Assembly (NCBI GenBank): GCA_030248215.1
Contig: JASANG010002792.1
Span: forward strand, 434,001-498,000
Source of the DNA: Enoplolaimus lenunculus
Lineage: Eukaryota > Nematoda > Enoplea > Enoplida > Thoracostomopsidae
Length of the DNA stretch: 64,000 nucleotides
Direction: 5' to 3'
Shown: one piece after another, positions 54,045-64,000 of the stretch
Layout of the letters: the number at the start of each line of letters is the position of its first letter
Numbering within the stretch: the first letter of the stretch is position 1
Translations under genes and position numbers: made by a program
Notes under the pieces: model-generated
Told to the model about the DNA's origin: nothing
The model's database searches: none
Seen by the model: only the letters and a program-made list of their open reading frames with translations

Positions 54045-57000
54045 CGATTGCTTCTTCTGTTGAATCAGCAGATAGAAACTGCGGCAATCCTGTTCGCGGA
54101 TCCAAAATACTCATTATAGCCGGAAGTGTGATGCCCTGCTCTTTTGCTTCTTTTTCAACTTTTACAAACATTAATTGCTTTTTGTCATTGCTAAAATAGA
54201 GTTCGTTTGTCACTTGGTGCAGTTGAAAGCTTCTGTTTGTACACTTTTGTAAGTATCACGAACGTACAAATTCTATCTTGGTCGTTTTTAATGAATCATT
54301 GTAGGTTTCTAATTTCCGACCGTAAAATAAAAAAATCTACTATTCACAAATTACACTGAACAAACGATGAAACGCGTTTTGTTATCAGACACAAAAAATT
54401 TCCTACTAAAGCTGACAATCTATTAAGTATTACGAGGAAAAATAAATATAACTCATACTAATAAATACCTAAGCAGCATGTCAACAATTTTAATACTCGG
54501 ACTCGAGTTCCACGATTTAATCAAATCCACAGACGCGTCAAATTCACTTTCGCCAGAATCGACAACTTTAACGTAATCGGTGATCAGTTTACCAAGCATT
54601 CGTAAATAAATATTTTCCATTTCCGCTTGAACCATACTAAAGCACACCGATGTTAGTGATAGTCCGATAAAAATAAAACCAATATTCAGGACCATATACT
54701 GTGGATACTTCGGCGCTATGTCGCCCAGGCCTGAAGAAGTACATATTATAAGCTTTCAGAGAATGATAAGGCAACCCTTGTTTGGCAAAATTGTGGTCGG
54801 TCCGTTGTAAATTAGGAAATCAACAGTGAGTTTTATCTTTAGCTTTCAGTATTGCCAATTTTTAATTACATATGTAAACAAGCTAGGACCCATGTAAAAA
54901 TCAGACGAATGGTTTTTACCGAATTGCAATAGAGTAAGCTTAGGATTTAGGCAATTTTTTGCATACATTTAAACTTACGCCTTGAATTGCGTGAGTTCTT
55001 TCTTATGCTTTGGCTTAGGTTTTAGATTTACGAATATGGTTATGCTACGGTTGCGGCCACGTTCTGTGCACTGGCCAAAAACGAGTACGAAGTAAACTTC
55101 AATTTTAGATGCACGCACCAATGTGTCACATTTTAGATGCACGCACCGATGCACGCACCAATGTGTCACATTTTAGATGCACGCACCGATGCACGCACCA
55201 ATGTGTCACATTTTAGATGCACGCACCAATGTGTAACATTTTAGATGCACGCACCATTGTGTCACATTTTAGATGCACGCACCGATGCACGCACCAATGT
55301 GTGACATTTTAGATGTACGCACCGATGCACGCACCAATGTGTGACATTTTAGATGTACGCACCGATGCACGCACCAATGTGTCACATTTTAGATGCACGC
55401 ACCGATGCACGCACCAATGTGTCACATTTTAGATGCACGCACCGATGCACGCACCAATGTGTCACAGTTTAGATGCACGCACCAATGTGTCACATTTTAG
55501 ATGCACGCACCAATGTGTCACATTTTAGATGCACGCACCGATGCACGCACCAATGTGTCACATTTTAGATGCACGCACCAATGTGTCACATTTTAGATGC
55601 ACGCACCAATGTGTCACATTTTAGATGCACGCACCAATGTGTCACTTGCTCGCCTACCTATGGTGCTGAGGCTAATAAAGAAAAAATAAAACGAAGTGCC
55701 GTAATCCCACTGCTCCCAGATACAAAACAGTCCAGCACACGCAAACAACCACAAGAACGTAATAACAATCCATTCCGCAGTTGGTGCGTTGTCTGTTTTT
55801 GTTTTCAGATGAAACTGATGAGTATAGCGATCAATCTAAAATTAACAACTTTTTGAACTAAATACACGAATAGCAAAAATAGCGCAAACGAAAACGGAAA
55901 CGATACTGATCGACAAAACGGCGAAACCGGATATTGAAGTAGAAATCGTTTCAAAGATGTTTTATTTTGTTCTGCCGATCCAATTGATGCGTGCAAATAT
56001 TCACTGGGATATTTTTATTTTGCAAGAAACAAATAGCGGATGCACCCAAATTTTAAACGATTTTGAATGAAGATGCCGCATTTAATAGTTTCATATCAAA
56101 AAATCTGCATAGTGGAATTTAAGCTATTTCATTAACGGAAACAGACATCGATTTTCTCCACAAACCGAAATAGCAACAAATACTCAATAGACCGCATTCT
56201 ACTATGGCATTGGGGGGACACACATGTCCTCCAACGCATGCGAATTTTTTAATAAATATCAAACGAGATAGGAATTTGTTATTAAACTTTGACATGACAG
56301 CTGCTAACTTTTAGCTCAACACATAAAATCATTCATTGCTTACCGCTGTATAAATATCACCACTTGGTCGAAATACTGCTCGGCTGGTTTTTGGAACATT
56401 ACGATCAGATCTTTTCGCAATAAATGAACGTATCGGTGAGTAACAGAACAATTGTTGCGATTTAATCAACGCACAGCTATGATGACTTAAAAAATTAATT
56501 AATTTGAGAAGAATTTTGCTTATATCATTCAATGAGACTAACGCCAATGGAATGCCAAACACAGCGTAGACTATTGTTGCCAGTCGGCCTTGACGAGTCA
56601 CACAGGCAATATGCCCGTATCCTGAAATATATTACAGTTTGCCTTTACAAATTCGAGCGAATAATTAAGTTTTGATTTTGCTTGATCACAAAAGAGAGTT
56701 TATTAGCGTCCTACCGAAATTTATCATATGCAAAACAATTGCTTCTGTATATATTAATTTCGCCTCAATTAATTATTTCGAACGTAAGTTTTTGAATTGA
56801 CCAAAGAGAGAATGTTAATTTGAACTACAGGTACACTGTGAAGTGATCGTTGAAACATTTTATTGATTGTCATCAGCATATACAGAACCTTGCACTGATA
56901 TTATTTTAAAGTACTCATTGTGATCTTATAGGCAGCTAATTAGTGCTCATTTTGTTCGTGAACACAATAAAACCCAGCTGTTTGGTTACAGTAGCAGTTT

Positions 57001-59551
57001 TTCGTTGGCTTACGCCAAGTATTTGCTCCCCTCGTCAATTTTTTGTTTTTGCTTTAGAGACTGTGTTTAATACGTCAAGGCACTATAGGCAAATTTACGT
57101 CAATAAACGCAAATTAACATAACTAGGTACTGTAGTGACCTGAATAAGAGGGAGGACTGATATTTATTTGGATTTTCAAAGGATGCCCTCGGTTGATCGG
57201 TTACGAACTGTTAGTTATTTTTAAACCCACCCTCCGCCCCCTTACTGATACACATGTAGTATTGCAACTGTCCGTTGAATTAAACGTTTATTTGTCTTGT
57301 ATCAAAAACTTGAGCGATAATGCAAGGTTATACTTGGGAATGTACTTTCAAAACTTAAATATGCTTTAAAGTTTCGAACTCACAACTTTATTTGGTCCTG
57401 GAGTCATTTATGCACTAGAATTAGGGATAATTGATAATTACGGGCTCTAATTACGGTTTATGGACTCTATCCGCTTACCAACTCTTATTAAGGATGACGA
57501 CTCCAATTGATTGGGTCAGTACACTTATGTAAAGTTCAGTGCCGTGAAACGTGCCCCCCAATCCGCCGGTCGGGTGGGAGCAAGCTATCAAAGACCCAAT
57601 TTTGCCAGAAATAAAATTACGTTATGTTCAACACCCAATGGTGTGGACGACATGTGAAATTTTTGCAACACCTTATAGATATGTGTCGTTCCGAAACGTG
57701 TACTTAATTTGACTTTAGCAATTTCTGTGAATACAAATTTCGCTCCGTCGCATCAACTTCGCGGTCGTAGACTTCCCAATGTCGGCCGTGAGTACATTTA
57801 ATCAATTCAACTATATGACAGCGGTGCACAACAATACCAAGATAACTCTGACAGGCATTAATAACTGTCTTGATACGAAAACGACTACTAAGTTCTGCAC
57901 TGCCGTATACTTCAGAGAACAATTTCATGACAACGTTTAGCGTCATGCGGGCGGACGCCTCGTGAAAATTAGTATATTTACATGTGGCACATTTTTCTGG
58001 TTTGGGAGGTTTAATACCACCTAATCACTGCCTTGTGTAAGTTTTTCAAACCAGAACTTTGTTACTCACAACAAATCAAGTGCACCTAAAAACTGAAGCA
58101 ATTTTTCCAATGTTTTTTTAGCTCAATCCTCTAATGTGAACTTGGACCGTTTTTTTCACATGTGTATAGCAACTATCATCAGCTAGGAATAGGTTTTGAA
58201 ACTCACTAACTATTGCAGTTGTTAAGCTCAAACGTGGTACATGAGTAGAACAAGTCATATGTAAAAAATGTGCTGAAACTTTAGCCTCAGCATTCACTGG
58301 TTCGAAAGTAGCAAAACCTACCACCTACTGGTGACAAAATTACCAAATAATGTGAAAATTTTTGCTCGGCACTTTCGCTGACAGAATAGCTCCCATATGC
58401 CCTTATATCCGTCAGTGTTGCATTCATCGTTAAGTCGCTCTCATTCAACGACGCAAAATATTTCTGTAGATTCATCTGAGTTATTGACACAATTATTATT
58501 AGTATATCATTTGTGTAAAGACGGTGTTGCCCGAAGCGCTAAATGATGTATCAACCTTCCAAATAAATATGCGTAACAATATGGTAAGGAACGCGGAGAA
58601 TTGAACGCGTCTGCTCTTTTAATTCAATAAAGATTGTCTTTGATTTCGGCGACATTTCTGCTTTACAGCCTAGACGGTATACCTATACTCTACAGGGTTT
58701 CTAGCGTTTCACACGTGTGTGTTATCAAACAATTAAGGTAAAAATAAATCTAAAAAGATTTAAAGTACACGTTTACTCTCCATCAACACAAAGTTCATCT
58801 GCAAATAATGACGGGACAATAAAATGGTCTTAGGACAACGTTAAGCTAAAGCTTGAACCCATCTCTTAGGCTTAACCTTAGGATGTCTTCATTGAAATTA
58901 ACACAAGCGATGGGTAAAGTAAAGCAAGTGGCACCAACAATATGTCTTACCAATAGTTGTATAAATTGTAACCGAGTACAAAATAGCGTTCCACGTATCC
59001 CAATCGGTTTCAAGCTCCACGTTAAGTTCTGATTGAGCATTTTCGTACGCCAACAACAACGACCGCAGATACTGATCAAGGGATACTCGGCGAACAATTG
59101 CCGCAGTGAATTGCGCACGTTTAATGTCAGAAATTAAATTTTCACGCGCACGAGTAATTTGTTGTTGACGTTGATGTTTTGTGGTAATATCTGCGTTTCG
59201 TTCGAACGCTTGAAACATTAGCGTTCCAATACCGGTGTAAACAACTAAAATTGTCACTGATATTAAATGCTTTAGTTGGAGCATATGCGATGCTGTCGTA
59301 ATTATGGATTTTACTCGATGTGGGCAACAAGTTGAACGGTGAGATGATTGCAACTTTGGTTGTGGTTTACTATTGAGTTCGGAAGCAGTTATTTGATTCT
59401 CTGACAGTTTGTGTTCACGTGCCGATTCTACATCCTCCATTTCGAGTCCACGCAGACAGTATACTGATTTGACGTTCTGTGTTGGTTTCTTCAAACACGC
59501 TGTATTCTTGTCGTATACATTTTTGTTTTTGATACAAATCTTTTTTGTCAA
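54045..59551 (-). CDS. TWK-type two-pore-domain (K2P) potassium channel
   Basis: Dimeric background K+ channel of the plasma membrane. Minus-strand exons: 58951-59551, 56344-56621, 55658-55835, 54469-54730 and 54045-54232, with matching phases at each join; the chain leaves 54045 in phase 1 towards the exon at 53347. The first exon carries an about 90-residue cytoplasmic N-terminus, TM1 (LISVTILVVYTGIGTLMFQAF), the extracellular cap helix region and pore 1, TIYTTIG, completed by YG in the next exon. TM2 is LATIVYAVFGIPLALVSL. The third exon holds TM3 (ITFLWLFACAGLFCIWE) and pore 2 (SLSTIG), completed by LGDIAPKYP; TM4 is about LNIGFIFIGLSLTSVCF. Both filters are canonical for K2P (TIGYG and TIGLG). 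Introns contain a minisatellite, repeats and possible nested ORFs. The start was taken at the first ATG of the open frame; a methionine about 36 residues later is possible. Confidence 0.92.
55108..55645. repeat. 28/40-bp minisatellite next to a K2P splice donor
   Basis: About 16 units of GATGCACGCACCAATGTGTC followed by ACATTTTA (28 bases). About half carry an extra GATGCACGCACC (40 bases). Units are nearly identical. On the gene strand the array starts some 12 bases inside the intron after the pore 2 exon (donor at 55657). Confidence 0.93.
55870..56190. repeat. Dispersed repeat family R, partial copy in a K2P intron
   Basis: Read on the minus strand it has TTCAATATCCGGTTTCGCCG and GTTTCCGTTTTCGTTTG, matching the end of the copy at 15530-15945. 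Only part of the family consensus is visible. Confidence 0.4.
57130..57525. mobile_element. MITE family P, K2P intron
   Basis: Left end CTGTAGTGACCTGAATAAGA after a TA (57128-57129). Interior blocks (TTGAATTAAACGTTTATTTG, GGTTATACTTGGGAATGTAC) are conserved. The right end is worn (TTGGGTCAGTACA). Confidence 0.72.
57704..57946 (-). CDS. Unrecognised ORF in a K2P intron
   Basis: An open frame of 80 codons with balanced composition, including RIKTVINACQSYLGIVVHRC and HGRHWEVYDREVDATERN. No family recognised. It lies in the large first K2P intron on the same strand, so it might be a nested gene or an old element fragment. No splice partner was settled. Confidence 0.2.
   Translation of the reverse strand: MTLNVVMKLFSEVYGSAELSSRFRIKTVINACQSYLGIVVHRCHIVELIKCTHGRHWEVYDREVDATERNLYSQKLLKSN
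58118..58490 (-). CDS. Unrecognised possible two-exon small gene nested in the K2P intron
   Basis: Two overlapping open frames can be joined in phase across a roughly 49-base intron (donor GGTG|GTAGGT, acceptor AAGTTTCAG). The product runs from MSITQMNLQKYFASLNESDL through LVILSPVG to HFLHMTCSTHVPRLSLTTA and ends QVHIRGLS. About 105 residues, no family recognised, no signal peptide. Confidence 0.25.
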
Positions 59552-62500
59552 TCAAACGCAAAAATGCTTTTATTGTAGCATTTCGTCAATATTTATCTAA
59601 ACGTAACCGTACTATTGATTAAAGTTAATATTAAATACATCTGCTTTTGAATGGAAATCAAAGTGGTCAACTTCTCGTGTTAAAACTGGATCACGGCATA
59701 TATAAATGGGAAAAGCTTACAAAGCTATTTTACTGATGATGCTTGCGCTTTGACAAACACATAAAACATGCGCTTTAATTGCGTTTTGGTGCTCAAATGA
59801 TTCTTCTTTATAGTTTCCGCACCTACACAAAATCGTATTGAAAGATACTGTTTCAAAAGCAAAAACGTTTTTCGCGACCTCGCCGCAGCGAGGTCGTGTT
59901 TAGATGGTTGTTCGCTCAATTTTTGAGTTGCATATGCATCATGCACGTAAATTTTATGTTGGTTATAATGCAAGAATGTGTTATTGCAGTATATTATCAA
60001 AACAGAGTTTGTTAAAATGGAAATAAAGGCGTATCTACAATACATAGGAAAGTAAACAAAAAGACTAAACATGGTTAATGAAGGAATAGCTTAGGAATAC
60101 ACGGGTAAAGGTTAGTTTCAAAGTGTTGTTAGAATAAACAGAATCCGTGGACGTAGATGTTGAATCGTAGTGATATGTTAAACAACCTGTTTCGAATCGG
60201 ATTTGCGAAGCGTCTTAATACAGAATGCGTACAAATATGCTGAGTTTAATGGCAAACTTTTTATATCCAGCAATAAATCTGTTTTGCAAGAAATTTCACT
60301 TGTTATAGTGTTACTTGTCACACCATCCCATAATCTTGTTTTAACTTATATCATTTTATCTTGTTTGTTGTTTTTACTCGGCCTGTTGCCAAAGATGGCA
60401 GATGGGTTCAACTCAACGTGAAAAAATTAGCTGCCAGTCCCAAGCAAAAATTTCATCTTTTTACAGCCCTAAAAGTAGCGTTGGCCCTCGCTTGCATATA
60501 GGTCGTGGATCATGCAAATTTTTTGCCTATCCACCTGAAAACATTACAGTACTTCATCATGTAGAGCTGACTGAGTGATTGGATTTGTCTTGGTGTGATG
60601 GAGAATGTATATAAAATTAAAAAATTTATTGATCCGATTGAAACAACCACTCCTAGTTTTTATGTTTATATACATTTAATATTATTGGTAAAACCCTTCA
60701 GCTCTTATAATTTTGTTGAATAATTACAATCACAGGGCTCATAGCCAGACGGTGGCCAGGGGGTTCAGCCTCCAGAAATTTTTTCGCACCTCTATATAGA
60801 TAATATGTAGCCTAGCTTATAAGTCATCTGAAATCCTTGGAGGCCCCTCTTAAGAATGTTTCCAGCAAGCATGGTGATAGCTGGCTACGGGGTAGCTTCG
60901 ACAACCGTTCATTGTTGTAAATTTTTCCAAAAAAAGACATTGTCACTTTTTTAAATTAATGAACTCAAAAACGTTTTACATAGAATTAAAAATTTATAAA
61001 ATTTGGTACAAATTTCATAGATTGATACGTATGATATTGCTTGAGTATACAAAGTTCCTATGCATTGACTGACCTACTGTACCTATATCTGCTATACGCA
61101 TTTCTACTTTAAAAAACTTGATGTTCAACCTAAAGGAATAATTGTAGTTTTATTTTAAGTTGTGCTGGTTCCAGGAAATTCACGACTTTTAATTCTTGTA
61201 CCCTTAAGTGTCATAATGAAGATATAACAGACAAACGAAACCAGCCTCCAAATTATACTCGCCTTCATATGGAGCGGTCACGTTTGCACCAGGAAAACAC
61301 TAAACGGCAGCTAAAAAGAATATGATGCATAACTGTGTTAAGTGGATGACAAAGCTCTCGGTAAAAACTGTTCCACCTGTACACGCCAAGAGTGACAAAA
61401 TGCACTCCAGCACACCAGTGAACATTAAAAAATTAACACGAGTTGTGATATTTAATAATATAAAAGGGTTTGAGCAAAAAAAATATTAAACTTCTCAAAT
61501 ATAATAACTGTCTTTAAGGAAAAGCTAAAAATGGTGTTGGAGATGCAAGCGCAGTGTATTTTATGACGAAAATGTTTCTCAATCGCCGGCGTTTCTCATT
61601 GTGCTTCTTTTGTGATGAGCGGCCACGTATTATAAATGCTTGTGCCGACAAAATGTGTAGGTATCGTATTATTTTGTGAGTTTTAATATATAAACATTTT
61701 TAATTTTTCCTAAATATAATGCCATTTTAAATCAAAGGACAGGCGGTTGCATTCAATGGGATATGAAAGTTTTGAGTCTTCAAAATTTTTGGATTTATCG
61801 AATTTTGACATATCTCATTAATGTACGGTATATTATCTGAAATGTGATGAACATCATCACCGGGTTTGGATAAAAAATGGTTACGGCTCCGTATCGATTG
61901 TTGTATTATAATTAATTATAATTTTCGTTCTTTCGGTTCTTTTACCATAAACCCGGAAAAGACCGATATAAATGTGTTCACCTTTGAAGACAACTGCTCT
62001 CGTAGACCGAAAAGGATAAATATTTTTTTAATTTCGCATTAATATGATGGCGACTGTTTGTTGTCAATCATATTGTAATATACTTTGAGACGTTTTCTGT
62101 TATTAGAAACAACACAAGCTTTTAATAAATCATCAACTTCCGCTGTGTTGCATGTTGTATTTTAAGTATGCCTCGCAAAACGGGAATTGTGCAATGAGTA
62201 CACTGCGCGATACGACATGATATTGTGTGGTGACGCGCTCAAAACGAAAATTCGTTCATCATCGTGAATAGAAGTGGACCAGTCAACGTGGTAGCAAATT
62301 TGCAACCCTAAAATATTCTTCACAAAACCTTTTAAGAATGTGTTCTAAGTTGCATATAGGTATATGCTCTCTCTGGTTTATAATATGAAACAGTCGTTAC
62401 AACAGCTGGAACGCTGCCCAAAATACGTATGTTGGTTGAGTGTTTCAGCTTTACACAGATATAAATAAAATTTCGTTGTGATTTGTCTTCATGCTAAGAA

Positions 62501-64000
62501 CCATGGACACATTTTGGCCCCCTAGAAAATTTCAAGTGACAGACGAGGTGTTACAGTAAAACAAGGTATTATTAAAACTGCAGTATATATTGCGAAAGCG
62601 TTTTTCGCTTTTCATCACCACATAATGAAATCTTTTATGTATGACTGTCATTCACTTGCAAATTATCAATGAGTATAAAAGGTCATTATCAGCACATGTA
62701 ATCGTTTTTGTGTCTCAATGTGACCTCAACAGTGCCAAAGCAGATAGAGTTTGGGGCTCTCCACGGACGCCCCAAGCATAGTGGTAGATGCAAGATTTCT
62801 CAGTGATCGATCAGAGGTTCTCCGTCCGAGCTCACACTCGTGTTTGATAGCTGTGAGGACAACCTCCCAAAATGTTTCACACAGAAGTTGCAAAAAGGCG
62901 AGTCTAGAAACTGGATAATGAATCACGCTTCTCGCACAGTGGGAAATTTTTAAACATTGTCTGCTAAAGTAGCTGAACAGCTCACATATTTAGTAAAACT
63001 TTACCAATCTTCATATGCTCTAACACACGGCACACCTCACTTAAAAATTTCTTTTTACCTTCTTTATTATTTCGTTTCATGAGAATCATTTTATATTTAA
63101 GTAAAATTGTAAACCAGCGAGCGTAGCGAGCGAAAAAATTTGTTAACATTTAGCCGCCAACTGGATATTGTAAGGGCTGTGCAGTGTCTAAGCCATTTAA
63201 AAAATCACAGAATGGTAGGATAGTGTCAAACTCGCGTGCGAAGCGACTGCGAAGCCAGACGTATTTCAAATCTTCGGCGTTTTTGGTTCATCGGTTAGGG
63301 CGGAGACCACCAAACGGGGAGTAGGGTGGCTGCTCCGGCCTAAACATTCGAAGCGCTGAAAAAGTGTGTTCTGCAGATGCAGATGATGCTGGATTGACAG
63401 ATAAAGTTCAGCCTTCAACTTCAATCTTTCTACGTCAATATATATCTGCTATACCTATTGTTTTTCAATAATCTGAAGCTCAGGCTGATTAATTTCGTAA
63501 CTGAGCCGGTATTTCTTTTGCGCTATTTGGACTTTTTCTGACATTTCTTGACCATTCTATAAATCCATATGCGAATTTGAGTTTTGAAAAATTTATTTTT
63601 TTGCGTCAAATCACAAGTTTGGACAAAAAATTGTCAGAAATTGCAACGATTACACGAATTTTTCGAAGCTGAACCTAACAGAACTAAGTTTATGGGTCTC
63701 CGACCATATGAGTATGTCATTTTCGCTTCAATTTTATACATCCCACCTGCATGACATGGATAAAAGTTCTAATATATTTGCACAGAATACTTACAGGCGA
63801 GGTCCCACCACTTTGTTTTGGAATTTTTGTTTACAGTAGGAAATCTTCAAAATCATCTGTTGCTTTCGCTTCGGTTTGTTGACTCAAGGTATGTCCGCAG
63901 TAATAACAAAGTATTTCATTTTCACAGCTTTTTAAAATGATTCCAAAAACAATTAATAGCGAAACAATTTTTCTGATGGAACTGTGGAAAAACTCGAGCA
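59552..64000. other. Upstream of K2P; no convincing gene
   Basis: Mostly AT-rich sequence with short open frames that show no family resemblance. A hAT-like MITE remnant lies at 60733-60895, and a family T end (CCTAAAAGTAGCGTTGGCC) at about 60470. A coding-like patch at 62726-62926 (minus) reads LQLLCETFWEVVLTAIKHE but is unrecognised. The K2P promoter should lie just above 59551; no motif was found. Confidence 0.5.
60733..60895. mobile_element. hAT-like MITE, old copy
   Basis: Left end CAGGGCTCATAGCCAG and right end reversed CTACCCCGTAGCCAGC. The interior resembles 8096-8261 (CAGCCTCCAGAAATTTTTTCG). The target duplication is no longer recognisable. Confidence 0.5.

Noticed and set aside
55569-55856. 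95-codon plus-strand frame starting with repeats of CTHQC type.
   Set aside because: It is read through the minisatellite and overlaps antisense the K2P pore 2 exon.
62726-62926. Minus-strand frame of 66 codons with protein-like composition.
   Set aside because: No recognisable family, no splice sites that extend it; left as a note only.

Overview
This 64-kb window is AT-rich, intron-rich animal DNA that reads as nematode. Three lines point that way: degenerate arrays of the nematode telomere hexamer TTAGGC are scattered through it; it carries an astacin protease with a C-terminal cysteine-rich (ShKT-like) tail and a TWK-type two-pore potassium channel; and introns and intergenic spaces are packed with short inverted-repeat elements. 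The exact clade cannot be fixed from the sequence; a non-rhabditid (enoplean) nematode is my guess.

Layout. 2.3-7.2 kb (+): the last five exons of a Kv potassium channel, S1 to stop; the T1 domain lies off the left edge. 7.2-14.2 kb: intergenic, with several small transposons. 14.2-19.1 kb (+): astacin metalloprotease, six exons from prodomain to stop. 19.1-22.6 kb: a 33-bp minisatellite broken up by two MITEs. 22.6-30.1 kb (-): a whole-looking, very young BEL/Pao retrotransposon that carries, besides gag-pol, an ORF for an SGNH/GDSL-type hydrolase. 30.1-31.3 kb: degenerate AAGCCT array. 32.3-35.8 kb (+): POLR3H (RNA polymerase III subunit RPC8), seven exons, complete. 37.8-40.0 kb (+): a p24/TMED cargo receptor, five exons, complete. 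43.2-48.2 kb (-): histidine acid phosphatase, eight exons from the RHG motif to stop; its signal-peptide exon was not found. 51.3-59.6 kb (-): TWK-type K2P channel with, probably, a very long Q-T-rich tail. 59.6-64 kb: no convincing gene.

Exon joins were built by hand from splice sites and reading phase. Phases agree at every join for Kv, astacin, POLR3H, TMED, acid phosphatase and the K2P core. The genes are unrelated housekeeping, secretory and membrane functions and form no pathway or operon. No tRNA, rRNA or CRISPR was seen.

The most unusual features are the SGNH ORF inside the BEL element, a MITE family whose interior is TTAGGC-like repeat (a possible route for spreading interstitial telomeric sequence), a Kv channel with modulatory-subunit-like changes, an acid phosphatase lacking the usual catalytic HD aspartate, and a protein tail with about a dozen QT motifs resembling LC8 (dynein light chain) docking sites.
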